DNA of 64,000 bases from Anaerolineae bacterium (GCA_020849765.1 JADLAY010000042.1:18497-82496); one strand, 5' to 3'. Counted from the first letter of the stretch, positions 24,015 through 33,309 are shown. Numbers and translations are program-made. Notes: generated by a model from the letters alone, not told the origin.

Positions 24015-24385
24015 TTTGCTGCATCACGCTCGTCCTGAATCCGCAGCCACGTGCGCCCGATGCGGAAGAGTTGGCCGGGCTGGATCGCGATTGGCTCGGT
24101 CACGCGCTTCTCTTCGTCGCCGTTTTCGACGAAGGCGCCGTTCTTGCTGCCGCAGTCTTCCAACCACCACTGGCCGTCACGCAGAATCAGTTCGGCATGC
24201 TCGCGCGAGATGAAGGTGTCACGCTGGAGCACGACGTCGCGCGTCTCCTGGCGGCCTATCGTCAGCGTCCACGTCTCGCCGTCGCGGCTGCCGTCGCCGT
24301 CGTCCACGGCGTAGCTCAGCGTGCGCCCATCCTCGACGCCGGACATGATCATGAGGGTCAGGGTGTTGTGCACCGTTCGCGTCAT
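24011..24385 (-). CDS. FHA domain protein
   Basis: 124 residues, essentially one forkhead-associated domain: WTLTIGRQETRDVVLQRD, then FISREHAELILRDGQWWLED and GSKNGAFVENG. The Gly-Arg, Ser-x-x-His and Asn-Gly signatures that hold phosphothreonine peptides are intact. FHA domains recognise partners phosphorylated by Ser/Thr kinases; here no kinase or second domain is attached. It is divergent from the Uma2 gene to its right, and its 3' end touches a family D repeat. A partner cannot be named. Confidence 0.92.
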   Translation of the reverse strand: MTRTVHNTLTLMIMSGVEDGRTLSYAVDDGDGSRDGETWTLTIGRQETRDVVLQRDTFISREHAELILRDGQWWLEDCGSKNGAFVENGDEEKRVTEPIAIQPGQLFRIGRTWLRIQDERDAAN

Positions 24386-24484
24386 CCCTTGCCATCGTAC
24401 TTGTGATCAGTATAGCAGAATGCTATTCGCGTGCATCGATCTGTGGTTCAATAGTAGAGATGCCGAAGGTAGAGGAGGGCGCTC

Positions 24485-25033
24485 ATGCTCGTCCACCAGC
24501 GTAAATACACCCTCGAAGAATATCATGCGTTCTGCGACGCGCCGGAAAACGAGGGCCGCCTGTTTGAACTCATCGACGGGGAGATTGTCGAGAAGATGGG
24601 AAGCTTCAAACCTTCACAGATTGCGATGCGTATCGGTCGTTATCTTGGCAATTATCTCGATCAGAACGATATCGGCTATGTGACGGGTGAAGCAGGTGGC
24701 TACCGGCTCGATCCGGCACATGTGGTCATGCCCGACGTCGGCTACGTGTCGAAGACGCGGCTGCCGGAAATGCCAGAGCGTGAAGCCCCGCTCGCGCCCG
24801 ATCTGGCCGTCGAGATCAAGTCACCGACCGATAGCAAGCGGGATCTGCGCAAGAAGGCCGAACTCTACCTTGAGCATGGGACGAAGCTCGTCTGGCTGGT
24901 TCTCCCCGAAGAGGCACAGGTTGAAGTCTACAAGCCCGACGAAGATGTGATCGAAATCGGTATCGACGGCACACTCGATGGCGGCGACGTGCTGCCGGGC
25001 TTCACGCTCGCTGTGCGGTCGGTGCTGGGCTGA
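24485..25033 (+). CDS. Uma2 family (DUF820) putative endonuclease
   Basis: 182 residues. N-terminal KYTLEEYHAFCDAPENEGRL and LFELIDGEIVEKM, then MPDVGYVSKTR and DLAVEIKSPTDSKRDLRKKA with the Asp, Glu and Lys expected for a PD-(D/E)XK nuclease site, and VLPEEAQVEVYKPD. The same EIKSPTDS subgroup as the gene at 34286. ATG at 24485 with AGGAGGGCGCTC upstream. A small palindrome ATAGCA GAA TGCTAT lies upstream at 24412-24426. The convergent Uma2 gene ends three bases after this stop. The cellular role of the family is not settled. Confidence 0.92.
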   Translation: MLVHQRKYTLEEYHAFCDAPENEGRLFELIDGEIVEKMGSFKPSQIAMRIGRYLGNYLDQNDIGYVTGEAGGYRLDPAHVVMPDVGYVSKTRLPEMPEREAPLAPDLAVEIKSPTDSKRDLRKKAELYLEHGTKLVWLVLPEEAQVEVYKPDEDVIEIGIDGTLDGGDVLPGFTLAVRSVLG

Positions 25034-25036
25034 CTC

Positions 25037-25615
25037 TTACGCCTCAAACAGAGCCTTCACTTTGATCGCAAACTCCGGCATGAGGTCGCCGCCCTTAAGC
25101 TCGTCGTCACCTGTCAGCCGCTCGATATGTCCATCAGTATGATGCTGCGTGACTGATTGTTGGCGCGGATTGACGACCCACACCATTTGCACACCATCTT
25201 CGAGGTAGCGGTTGACCTTGTCTTCGACATCGATGTAGCTGTCGTTCTGAGAGATAATTTCGATGCACAGGTCAGGCACGACAACGAGGGGCTTGTGCGC
25301 ATAGTCCGGCATTTCGGCGCGGTAGGTGGCTATGCGCGATGCCTCGAACACCATGATGTCCGGCACGCGCGAACCCTTAACCCAATCGGGCGTGTCTTCC
25401 AGGATAAAGGGCAATTCGGAGAGGACGAGGATCGACTTGTAATGTTCTTCGTAACTCAGCAACAGCCGATACAGAGCCTTCGTAATCTCACCATGCTCAG
25501 CGACAGGAAGCGTTCGCGCTATCCTTTCACCGTCGATGAGTTCAAAGGGCGCTTCATCAAATGCGCGGATGAAGTCTTCCATCGCCATGCCGATGCGCGT
25601 CGGTGCGATCATCAT
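25037..25615 (-). CDS. Uma2 family (DUF820) putative endonuclease, divergent subgroup
   Basis: 192 residues. The N-terminal MEDFIRAFDEAPFELIDGER, VPDIMVFEASR as first acidic motif and DLCIEIISQNDSYIDVEDKV in place of the usual EIKSPTDS place it in a different subgroup from its neighbour, with Ile-Ser where Lys is expected (EIIS). A Lys in VEDKVNRYLEDG follows, as in the family. The gene is head-to-head in coding sense with the Uma2 gene at 24485, with only three bases between the stops. Two different subgroups side by side suggest separate acquisition rather than tandem duplication. Confidence 0.88.
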   Translation of the reverse strand: MMIAPTRIGMAMEDFIRAFDEAPFELIDGERIARTLPVAEHGEITKALYRLLLSYEEHYKSILVLSELPFILEDTPDWVKGSRVPDIMVFEASRIATYRAEMPDYAHKPLVVVPDLCIEIISQNDSYIDVEDKVNRYLEDGVQMVWVVNPRQQSVTQHHTDGHIERLTGDDELKGGDLMPEFAIKVKALFEA

Positions 25616-25687
25616 GCGCTCCTCAACTGTTCTCCAATCCTATTGAACCACAAACTGCGCCGGCCGTATACCACGTCGCCCCGCCGC

Positions 25688-26968
25688 TCACGCGCCCAGC
25701 GCTGCCGCAATCGCCTCGACCGTCGGCTCGACGTCCAGGATCACGTTGGGGTGCTCGGCATGGATGTGTTCGAGCCGCCCGGCGTGATAATCGAGCGTCG
25801 CTTCGGGGTCTTTGAGCACGTGGCCGGTCAGCACGGCGACGACCGTCTCGTGCGGTTTGATCGTCCCCTCGTCGACCAGCTTCTTCAGCCCGGCCAGCGA
25901 TGCGCCGGAGGCTGGTTCGCAGCCGATGCCGGTGCCGTCGACCAGCGCCTTGGCCGTCATGATCTCCTGATCCGTCACCTGCTCGACGACACCCTCGGTC
26001 GTCAGCACCGAGCGCACGGCTTTCGGATAGTTGACCGGGTTGCCGATCTTGATCGCCGTCGCCAGCGTGTCCGCGTGCATTGGCTCCAGCTTGTCGAAGC
26101 CGCGCGTGAACGCCTGGTAGAGCGGGTTGGCGCCCTCCGCCTGGATGATGGCGATGCTCGGCATCCGGTCGATCAGGCCGAGCTTGAACAGTTCGCGTAG
26201 ACCCTTGCCGAAAGCGCTGCTGTTGCCCAGGTTGCCGCCGGGCACGACGATCCAGTCCGGTGCCTGCCAGCGCAGCTGCTGGAGCGTCTCGAACATGATC
26301 GCCTTCTGGCCTTCGAGCCGGAATGGATTGACCGAGTTGAGCACGTAGATATTCAACCGCTCGGACAATTCGCGCACGAGCGCCAGGTTCTTGTCGAAGT
26401 CGGCGGCGATGCGCAGGCAGGTCGCGCCGTAGGCAATCGCCTGGGCCAGCTTGCCGAGCGCGATCTGCTTGTTCTGGAACAGCACGATCCCGCGCAGACC
26501 GCCGTAAGCCGCATAAGCCGCCAGCGAGGCGGACGTGTTGCCCGTGCTGGCGCAGGCGACGCGCGTCATGCCAATGCGTTTGGCGTGAGTGACGCCGCCC
26601 GTCATGCCGCGATCCTTGAACGAGCCGGTCGGGTTCTCGCCCTCGTGTTTCAGATAGAGCTGCTTGATCCCGGCCCACTGCGCCAGGCGCGGCGCGTTGT
26701 AGAGATTGGTGTTGCCTTCCGGGCGGCTGATGATGGCGTCGTCGTCCGCGTAGGGCGCAATCAGTTCCTTGTAGCGCCAGACGCCGCTGTTGTAGGGCGC
26801 AGCCATCGTGCCCAAACGGCTGTCGAACAATGCGCGCGTCGCGACGCCCTTCAGCGCATCCAGATCGTGCTCGACGTCGAGCAGGCCGCCGCACGAATCA
26901 CAGGTATACATGACGGCGTCGATGGGATATTGCCGCCCACAGTCCATACATTGTAAGATTGAGCGCAT
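25688..26968 (-). CDS. thrC: Threonine synthase
   Basis: 426 residues. It turns O-phosphohomoserine into threonine with PLP. An N-terminal zinc-ribbon-like pair (QCMDCGRQYP and YTCDSCGGLL) precedes the catalytic domain. The PLP lysine is in NPTGSFKDRGMTGG, the phosphate-binding loop region is ASTGNTSASLAAYAAYGG, and VPGGNLGNSSAFGKG and CEPASGASLAGLKKL are typical. The gene is divergent from thrB, with 163 bases between starts, so the two last steps of threonine synthesis are encoded together; the shared spacer contains a family D repeat rather than a recognisable leader peptide. Confidence 0.97.
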   Translation of the reverse strand: MRSILQCMDCGRQYPIDAVMYTCDSCGGLLDVEHDLDALKGVATRALFDSRLGTMAAPYNSGVWRYKELIAPYADDDAIISRPEGNTNLYNAPRLAQWAGIKQLYLKHEGENPTGSFKDRGMTGGVTHAKRIGMTRVACASTGNTSASLAAYAAYGGLRGIVLFQNKQIALGKLAQAIAYGATCLRIAADFDKNLALVRELSERLNIYVLNSVNPFRLEGQKAIMFETLQQLRWQAPDWIVVPGGNLGNSSAFGKGLRELFKLGLIDRMPSIAIIQAEGANPLYQAFTRGFDKLEPMHADTLATAIKIGNPVNYPKAVRSVLTTEGVVEQVTDQEIMTAKALVDGTGIGCEPASGASLAGLKKLVDEGTIKPHETVVAVLTGHVLKDPEATLDYHAGRLEHIHAEHPNVILDVEPTVEAIAAALGA

Positions 26969-26977
26969 TGTGTCGAA

Positions 26978-27125
26978 GCCTTTAGCTTGTAGCGGTTAGC
27001 CCTTAGCTTTTAGCCATTAGCTCTGGGCCACATGTAGAGCACCGGTTGCGCGTCCTCGTGACGCGCAGGATGAGTGTACGCATAAACAGCCAAAAGCCAA
27101 AGGCTAAAAGCTTACAGCCAAAGGC
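26978..27125. repeat. Family D intergenic repeat, copy 2, in the thrC-thrB spacer
   Basis: TAGCTTGTAGCGGTTAGCCC, TTAGCTTTTAGCCATTAGCT and, further on, AACAGCCAAAAGCCAAAGGC and TAAAAGCTTACAGCCAAAGG. A separate CG-rich dyad (GCGCGTC/GACGCGC) lies at 27050-27065. No Thr- or Ile-rich leader peptide was found on either strand. Confidence 0.65.
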
Positions 27126-27131
27126 TCATTT

Positions 27132-28073
27132 GTGAGTTTCATCAAAGCTGCTGCGTTTGCCCCTGCCACGGTTGCCAATCTCGGCGTCGGCTTCGACGTG
27201 CTCGGCCTCGCCGTCGGTGAGCCGGGTGACGTCGTCATCGCCGAACGGCGCGATCTGCCCGGCGCTGCCATCCGCGCCATCGAGAACGACGGCGGCAAGC
27301 TGCCATTGGAGGCGAAGAAGAACACCGCCTGCGTCGCCGCGGAGAGCGCCCTGCGCTTGATCGGCGCACCGGCGGGCGTCTGGCTGACGATCCAGAAGGG
27401 GCTGCCCGCCGCCAGCGGACTCGGCAGCAGCGCGGCCAGCGCGGTCGCGGCAGCGGTGGCCGTCAATGCGCTGTTCGGCGAGCCGCTGCCACGGGGCGAT
27501 CTGCTGCCCGCCTGTCTCGACGGCGAGGCGGTCGCCAGCGGCTACCATCCCGATAACGTGGCCCCGGCGCTGTTCGGCGGCATCACGCTCGCCACCGGCC
27601 TGACCTCCAACCAGATCCACCAACTCCCGGTGCCGGAGAAGCTGCATCTCGCGCTTGTCACGCCGGATCATGCCGTGCCGACGGCGGAGGCGCGCGCCGT
27701 GCTGCCGCCGCTGATTCCGCTCAAGGCGATGGTGACGCAGACGGCCATGATCGCCGCGCTGATCGACGCCCTTCACCGGGGCGACGTGGCGGCGATGGCG
27801 CACTTCATGATGCGCGACGGGGTGGTCGAACCTGCGCGTGCGCATCTGATGCCCAAACTCGACGAGGTACGCGAGGCGGCACGCGAAGCCGGGGCGCTCG
27901 GCCTCGTCATCAGCGGCGCTGGCCCAACGCTGTGCGCCATCTGCGAGACGCAGCGCAGCGCTCAGCTCGTCGCCGTCGCCATGAAGGCGGTCTACGATGG
28001 CGTCGGCATGGCGGCCATGGCCTACGCCACCCACGTCAGCGAGGAAGGCGCGCGCGTGCTCAGCACGGAGTGA
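27132..28073 (+). CDS. thrB: Homoserine kinase
   Basis: 313 residues, GHMP kinase family; it phosphorylates homoserine to O-phosphohomoserine, the substrate of the divergent thrC product. The N-terminus FIKAAAFAPATVANLGVGFD is the ThrB signature, the ATP-binding GHMP motif is GLPAASGLGSSAASAVAAAV, and GLVISGAGPTLCAI is the C-terminal glycine-rich motif. The start is GTG at 27132; ribosome site AAAGGC is modest. Length is normal for the family. Confidence 0.97.
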   Translation: MSFIKAAAFAPATVANLGVGFDVLGLAVGEPGDVVIAERRDLPGAAIRAIENDGGKLPLEAKKNTACVAAESALRLIGAPAGVWLTIQKGLPAASGLGSSAASAVAAAVAVNALFGEPLPRGDLLPACLDGEAVASGYHPDNVAPALFGGITLATGLTSNQIHQLPVPEKLHLALVTPDHAVPTAEARAVLPPLIPLKAMVTQTAMIAALIDALHRGDVAAMAHFMMRDGVVEPARAHLMPKLDEVREAAREAGALGLVISGAGPTLCAICETQRSAQLVAVAMKAVYDGVGMAAMAYATHVSEEGARVLSTE

Positions 28074-28173
28074 GAGGGAGCGCGCTGTGAGTCGGGACTG
28101 TTTGTTAACTCAACAAGATGAGAGCATTAGGCAAAGCGGAACGGTGGTACGCCGTTTGCGGTGGAGTCGTTTT

Positions 28174-28317
28174 GCGCCGCCGTTGGCTGAAGCCGAACGG
28201 CTAGGTCAAGTCAAGCCCACTAAAGGGGCTACGAAAAGCCAAAACGATTATGAAGCGCCTTTAGTGCGCTTGATACGGTGTAGCCGGGCGTTTCAACGTC
28301 CGGCGAACGCGAGCACA
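28174..28317. repeat. Family C dispersed repeat, copy 2
   Basis: Blocks GCCGTTGGCTGAAGC, CAAGCCCACTAAAGGGGCTA, AAGCGCCTTTAGTGCGCTTG and TAGCCGGGCGTTTCAACGTC match the copy at 19081. It occupies most of the 318-base gap between thrB and the next gene; nothing else is visible there. Confidence 0.75.
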
Positions 28318-28391
28318 ATTTACCTCCGTTTGAACAATCCTTGCCATCGGCCCAAGGGTCAAGGTGTTTGATCTAGGGTGGCGTTGAATTT

Positions 28392-30818
28392 CTATGCCAC
28401 AGGCTCCAGATGCAGCGCCGCCATGCTACCCCAGGCCGAGTCGGGCGCATTTTCGTAGAGGGCGATGTACTCGGCCAGCGCTTCGTCCGGGCGGCCAATC
28501 GCTTCCAGGATGAATGCACGATGGAATCGATAGGCGTACAGCAGGTCAGGCCGGTCGAGGTCAGCACTCTGCTCATAGGCGATGGAGTCATCAAGCAGGG
28601 TCAGTGCGGCGGCATAATCGCCCGCCGCGAGTGCTTGATTGACAGACCAATACTGCGGTTCGGGCGTTGGGATGGGTGTGGGCGTCGCGGTCGATTCAGC
28701 CAGAGCGTCGAACCGGGCGAATGTTTGACTCTCACTGTCCCACTCATAGCGCAGCGGGGTGCTGCGCCCATCACTCCAGTTAAATGCACCGCCATCAATC
28801 GTGGCGCTGGCTTCGCCGCCGGGAAAAAGAGCCGCAAAATCTGTGACACAAACGTCCTCGTCATACAGCATCGTCACGAGTACATCGCCTTCCATCCGCC
28901 ACATGGTGAGAGCCATATATCCATCGGGTGAGCACTCTGCCCCGCTGCCTCCGATGCCACATGTCGAATCATAGAGGCAGGCCCAGGGTTCGGGAAAAGT
29001 ACGCGCGCGCGCCGACTGGAGATAAGCCACGGCGATTCCTGCGTCATCCGGCAAGGGCCACAGATAGATCTTGTCAGCGCGACCAAACGGGTCGATCGCC
29101 GGAGTCGTGACGGCGTAAGTGCCTGTTTCATCTAGTGTAAAGAAGAACGGGGCGAGCATGACCTGTGGCCAGATGAGCCATTCTTCTCGACCGTCGCCGT
29201 TCAAATCTGCATGGATAGCTCTGCGCGCACCCACGCCAAAATCGTTTACGTAGTCTTCGGGTGAACGATCGGCGGTGAAGGAACGCGTTTGCAGTTCGGC
29301 GGCGATCAAGGAGGCCACGTCACAGCCGACGCGCGCCGGGGAATAGCGCACGTAGGTGTCGTAATATTGCTCTTGGGTCTCACCCAGGAGGTAATAGCCG
29401 GAATCCGAGTCGAAGTGCGTTGCGGCACTCGTGTACGCTGCCATGCATGCACCCATCGGGGTATCCTGCGCGGCAGCTAGAGCCTCGACGAGGTAGCGCA
29501 CCGGCTCATAGGTAAATGCCTGATCGCGCAGAGGGTCGAGTATCTCGTGGGCTTTCTCCGGCTGCCCTGTCAGTTGGTAAGCCAATGCCATCCGTGCTAT
29601 GTGATACTCGTCGTAGGTGAGTCGGCGATCACGTGCGTAGTGGCGCCACAGTTCGTCGCCTTCCACATCAGTCTCATCGGGATCGATGAAGGGCGGTAGG
29701 TTCAAAGCCCGTTCGTAACGCTCCAGTGCGCGCTCGTAATCGCCAGTCCACATCGCCTCCTCTGCCTGGCGGCGGGCGCAGTTCTGCGAATCCTCTGGGA
29801 AATCGTGACGCTCGTCGATTTGTACGTAGCGATCCTGCGCCCCATCCCAATCCAGGATCCTGGTGTGGCGGGCGAGGCACCGCCAGTTATCCAGATAGAC
29901 TTGATGCTGGAGGATCTCCTGCGAGGCATCGCCATCGAGGTTGCTGAATTCCCAGGTGATGTCGCGCGGGACGGCACCCTGGCAGACTCCGGCGTCTTCA
30001 CCGTAGGCGGTTATTGAGTAAGGATACTCGCGCTCATTTCCAGTCGCGGCAAGATCAACAAGGCGACCGTCCCGCCAGCCGAGAACATAGAGGCGCCCCG
30101 TGTTCTCATAACCCATGCCGGGCCCGCCGAACGTCTCGCCGCCCCTCAACACCAACCATTCCGGTAGACCGTCGGCGTTGATGTCCTCGAAACCGTAGTC
30201 GACCTGACCGCCTTCGCCAAAGTTGGTGACAGCGCTGTCGGTCCCGTAGCCCTCCCAGGGCAAAGGAGATTCGACGAACTCGTATCCACTGCCGGTGTAT
30301 TGGACGACGAGATAATTCACATAATCGGCTTGATAGCGACAGTCGTAGCGGTCGGTTCGTTCGCCTTTGATAACATCCAACACGAATTCATCCTGACCAT
30401 CGCCGTCGAAGTCGCGCGGTGTGACGCCAATCCTGAAGTCGGCAAACGTCAGCTCGCTGCTGCCTCTGAGATCGGGCTGCGTTTGGCGCAGCCAGGCGGC
30501 AAGAATCGCTTCGACCCATTGGCCGCGTTTCCAAAAAGTGCCGTCTTGCCCAATGCCCATCGCGTCGTAGGTCGCCAGAATCTGTTCGTAATCGACCGCG
30601 CTCAGATCGGGAAAGCGCCAGAAGAGGGCGTTGGTCAAGTTGGGGTAGAGCGTGCGAGTCGGCCACACTTCCTGATCAGCCTGCTGCCCGGCAATCTCGG
30701 CGATGCGGGTGACGTATTCGTCTGCGCTCGGCGTGCGCAGGTGATAAGCCGTGACGTCCTGCGCTCTCACTTGCGTGCAGAGGAGCAGACCAAGTATGAC
30801 GAATGTGGTGATGCGCAT
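28392..30818 (-). CDS. Secreted protein with FG-GAP/VCBS-like Asp-rich repeats and TPR-like segments
   Basis: 808 residues with a signal peptide (MRITTFVILGLLLCTQVRAQ). At least four calcium-loop-like motifs of the FG-GAP/VCBS type occur: RDFDGDGQDEFVLDV, FEDINADGLPEWLVL, SNLDGDASQEIL and HADLNGDGREEWLIW. Between them, about residues 350-440, and at the C-terminus (QALAAGDYAAALTLLDDSIA, GRPDEALAEYIALYENAPDS) are TPR-like helices, linked by a TATPTPIPTPEPQ spacer, a common linker in Chloroflexota surface proteins. The ATG has TAGGAAGCC upstream. A surface-exposed binding or scaffold protein is likely; no enzyme site was seen. Confidence 0.72.
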   Translation of the reverse strand: MRITTFVILGLLLCTQVRAQDVTAYHLRTPSADEYVTRIAEIAGQQADQEVWPTRTLYPNLTNALFWRFPDLSAVDYEQILATYDAMGIGQDGTFWKRGQWVEAILAAWLRQTQPDLRGSSELTFADFRIGVTPRDFDGDGQDEFVLDVIKGERTDRYDCRYQADYVNYLVVQYTGSGYEFVESPLPWEGYGTDSAVTNFGEGGQVDYGFEDINADGLPEWLVLRGGETFGGPGMGYENTGRLYVLGWRDGRLVDLAATGNEREYPYSITAYGEDAGVCQGAVPRDITWEFSNLDGDASQEILQHQVYLDNWRCLARHTRILDWDGAQDRYVQIDERHDFPEDSQNCARRQAEEAMWTGDYERALERYERALNLPPFIDPDETDVEGDELWRHYARDRRLTYDEYHIARMALAYQLTGQPEKAHEILDPLRDQAFTYEPVRYLVEALAAAQDTPMGACMAAYTSAATHFDSDSGYYLLGETQEQYYDTYVRYSPARVGCDVASLIAAELQTRSFTADRSPEDYVNDFGVGARRAIHADLNGDGREEWLIWPQVMLAPFFFTLDETGTYAVTTPAIDPFGRADKIYLWPLPDDAGIAVAYLQSARARTFPEPWACLYDSTCGIGGSGAECSPDGYMALTMWRMEGDVLVTMLYDEDVCVTDFAALFPGGEASATIDGGAFNWSDGRSTPLRYEWDSESQTFARFDALAESTATPTPIPTPEPQYWSVNQALAAGDYAAALTLLDDSIAYEQSADLDRPDLLYAYRFHRAFILEAIGRPDEALAEYIALYENAPDSAWGSMAALHLEPVA

Positions 30819-30937
30819 CGTGAGGCTTCCTACGGGCTGATGAGAATATTTCCCATCTTAAGCCTGCTCACGCCCTGCGTCGTGTAAGCGTCGTCAATGC
30901 GCAGATTAACCGTTTCCTTAGCGGGACATGGATTGGC

Positions 30938-31193
30938 CTAGCCCGCCCCGCGTCCCAGCAGCGCCAGCATCAGCCCCGGATGATCGGTGCACAGCTTGGG
31001 GATGCCGAGGGCTTGCATGGCGCGCAGCGTCGGCGCGTCGTTGACCTCCCAGGCGTGGATGTCGACCCCGCCATCGCGGATCGTGGCGACGACATCCGGC
31101 GACAACTGCGACGGATGCAGATGAAACCGGACGCCGCGCGCTCTGGCGTGGGTCATGGCCTGCTCAATGATGCCGAAAGGGAGATTTAGCCAG
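30938..31193 (-). pseudogene. C-terminal remnant of a glycerophosphodiester phosphodiesterase
   Basis: The frame reads RWLNLPFGIIEQAMTHARAR, then GVRFHLHPSQLSPDV, GGVDIHAWEVND and LGIPKLCTDHPGL, matching the end of GDPD enzymes (the W-x-V-N motif and the TDxP motif). The first two thirds, including the catalytic His residues, are absent; upstream the frame runs into the end of the neighbouring gene. A start at 31154-31156 is possible, but the product could not be an active enzyme. Confidence 0.65.
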
Positions 31194-31437
31194 CGCTGTT
31201 CGCCAGCGAGTTTTCGCCGAGTCGCTGCCGCAGGAAGTCGTAGGCTTCCGTGTGCTTGGGATCGTGCGCCAACGCTCGCCGCGCGTAGCGGATCGCCAAT
31301 TCGCCGTCGTCACATAAGCTGGCGGCGATCATGAGCGCTTCCGCGCTGACGTGGTCGCGCAGCATAGCTTCGACCTGAGCGCGCGCGCGTTCACACTGGC
31401 CTTGTTCTACGAGGGATTTGATATGTTGAAGAGACAC
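31186..31437 (-). CDS. Small TPR-like protein
   Basis: 83 residues from a GTG at 31435-31437 with AGGAGG five bases before it; the longer frame from 31473 lacks such a site. The chain is helical, with LVEQGQCERARAQVEAMLRD and GELAIRYARRALAHDPKHTE resembling two TPR units (the A-L-x-x-D-P ending is typical). The last codons overlap the GDPD remnant in another frame, so the natural C-terminus may have been replaced when the remnant was formed. Function unknown. Confidence 0.6.
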   Translation of the reverse strand: MSLQHIKSLVEQGQCERARAQVEAMLRDHVSAEALMIAASLCDDGELAIRYARRALAHDPKHTEAYDFLRQRLGENSLANSAG

Positions 31438-31609
31438 CGTGCCTCCTGATGACCTCAATTCATCACGAATCATAACCCGGCCCGAAGGCGAAGTTACTCA
31501 ATACTGACTTAATTCATGAGAATTTCGGGAAGGTTGTCACCTCTTCTGTTAAGTGATGATTTACCGGTGTTAAGGGACGTCTCGCATGCACCCTATTGCG
31601 CGCGCTGTG

Positions 31610-31615
31610 TATAAT
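31610..31615 (+). promoter_or_regulatory. -10 box of the aldehyde dehydrogenase gene
   Basis: TATAAT preceded by TG one base apart (TGTGTATAAT), 39 bases before the chosen ATG. It excludes the frame start at 31586. Confidence 0.5.
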
Positions 31616-31654
31616 CCCGGCATCCTCGTTGCAGTTGCAGAAAGCGATGTTCGC

Positions 31655-33145
31655 ATGTCACAGACAGTCCACAATTTCATCAACGGCCAGTGGGTTCCGG
31701 CGCAGTCGGGCGAGACGTTCGCCTCGTACAATCCCGCGACCGAAGCACTGCTCGCGCAGGCGGCCAAGAGCGGCCCGGCTGACGTCGCCGCCGCCGTCGA
31801 CGCCGCGCAGAAGGCATACAAAGGCTGGCGCCTGACCCCCGCGCCGCGCCGTGGCGAAATCCTGTTCAAGGTCGCGCAGATCCTGGCCGAGCGCAAGGAA
31901 GAACTGTCGCGCCTGATGACGCAGGAGATGGGCAAGATCCTGAGCGAGGCCCGCGGTGACGTTCAGGAAGCGATCGACATGGCGTACTACATGGGCGGCG
32001 AGGGCAGGCGGCTGCTCGGCTACACGGCGCCGGTCGAGATGCCGAACAAATTTGGCATGGCGATCCGCGATTCGGCGGGCGTCGTCGCGCTGGTCACGCC
32101 GTGGAACTTCCCGGTCGCCGTCCCCAGTTGGAAGATGCTGCCCGCGCTGGTCGCCGGTAATGCCGTCATCTGGAAGCCGAGCGAAGAAACCCCGGCCATG
32201 AGCGCGGCCTTCGTCCAGGTCTTCGCCGATGCCGGGCTGCCCGCGGGCGTGCTCAACCTCGTCCTTGGCGCAGGCGATGTTGGCGCGGCGCTGGTCGAAC
32301 AGCCCGCCGTGCGCGTCATTTCGTTCACCGGCAGCACGACGACCGGCCTCAAGGTCTACAGCCAGGCGGCGGCGCAGGGCAAGAAGGTCAGCCTGGAGAT
32401 GGGCGGCAAGAACGCGATCATCGTGATGGACGACGCCAACCTCGACCTGGCCGTGCAGGCGATCACATGGAGCGCCTTCGGCACGACCGGCCAGCGCTGC
32501 ACCGCCACCAGCCGCCTGATCGTGCAGAGCGGCATCAAGCCGAAGCTGCTTGAGGCGCTGGTCGCCAAAGGGCAGTCGCTCAAGGTCGGCGATGGGCTGG
32601 ACGAGTCGGTCGACGTCGGCCCGCTCGTCAACGAGAAGGCGATGGCCAAGGTCGAGCACTACGTGCAGATCGGCAAGGGCGAAGGCGCGCGGGCGCTGAT
32701 CGGCGGGGCGCGCATCGCAGGATCGGGCTACTTCTACCAGCCGACCCTGTTCGACAACGTCTCGCGTGACATGGTCGTCGCCCGCGAGGAGATCTTCGGC
32801 CCGGTGCTCTCGATCGTCGAGGTGAAGGATCTGGACGACGCCATCGACGTCAACAACAGCGTCATCTACGGCCTGTCGAGCAGCATCTTCACCGAGAACG
32901 TCAATGCGGCCTTCCGCGCCATCCGTGACCTGGCGACCGGCATCGTCTACATCAACCACGGCACGACCGGCGCCGAGATTCAGTTCCCGTTCGGCGGCAC
33001 GCGCGGCACCGGCAACGGCATGCGCGAGGCCGGGCAGACGGCGCTCGACAGCTTCACCGAGTGGAAGTCGGTTTACGTCGATTTCAGCGGGCGTCTCCAG
33101 CGTGCGCAGATCGACACCGACGCCGTCCTGGGCGAGATGAACTAA
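31655..33145 (+). CDS. NAD(P)+-dependent aldehyde dehydrogenase
   Basis: 496 residues, the normal length of the ALDH superfamily. Features: TPWNFPVAVPSWKMLPAL (cofactor-binding strand and Asn), FTGSTTTGLKVY (Gly motif), the general base Glu in SLEMGGKNAIIV and the nucleophile Cys in GTTGQRCTATSRL; EEIFGPVLSIVEV and the C-terminal FPFGGTRGTGNGMREAG are also standard. It oxidises an aldehyde to an acid in the cytoplasm. The sequence resembles the alpha-ketoglutaric-semialdehyde/succinic-semialdehyde branch, but no neighbour helps to fix the substrate. The ATG at 31655 fits the TATAAT at 31610. Confidence 0.95.
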   Translation: MSQTVHNFINGQWVPAQSGETFASYNPATEALLAQAAKSGPADVAAAVDAAQKAYKGWRLTPAPRRGEILFKVAQILAERKEELSRLMTQEMGKILSEARGDVQEAIDMAYYMGGEGRRLLGYTAPVEMPNKFGMAIRDSAGVVALVTPWNFPVAVPSWKMLPALVAGNAVIWKPSEETPAMSAAFVQVFADAGLPAGVLNLVLGAGDVGAALVEQPAVRVISFTGSTTTGLKVYSQAAAQGKKVSLEMGGKNAIIVMDDANLDLAVQAITWSAFGTTGQRCTATSRLIVQSGIKPKLLEALVAKGQSLKVGDGLDESVDVGPLVNEKAMAKVEHYVQIGKGEGARALIGGARIAGSGYFYQPTLFDNVSRDMVVAREEIFGPVLSIVEVKDLDDAIDVNNSVIYGLSSSIFTENVNAAFRAIRDLATGIVYINHGTTGAEIQFPFGGTRGTGNGMREAGQTALDSFTEWKSVYVDFSGRLQRAQIDTDAVLGEMN

Positions 33146-33211
33146 CGCAGCAGCCGGTAGGCGGATTTGACATTGTGGGGGTAATGCATCAATAATCCGG
33201 TGAAGGCACGT

Positions 33212-33239
33212 GTAGGGGCGCATCATGATGCGCCCCTAC
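33212..33239. repeat. Family B palindromic repeat, copy 3
   Basis: Perfect inverted repeat with arms GTAGGGGCGCATCA and TGATGCGCCCCTAC, between the aldehyde dehydrogenase and the cohesin-like gene. The long flanks of copies 1 and 2 are absent. Confidence 0.8.
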
Positions 33240-33309
33240 GAATTCTAAAGACCCCTCATGGCCCTAAGTCGTCACATCGCACATTGTTTTCTCGACCTCG
33301 CCATCCCTC

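Noticed and set aside
25623..26894. 423-codon frame overlapping thrC in another frame
   Set aside because: Arg/Gly/Ala-rich shadow of threonine synthase with no motif.
26969..27131. Threonine attenuator leader between thrC and thrB
   Set aside because: Short frames here lack Thr/Ile runs and no T-tailed terminator is present; the spacer is a family D repeat.
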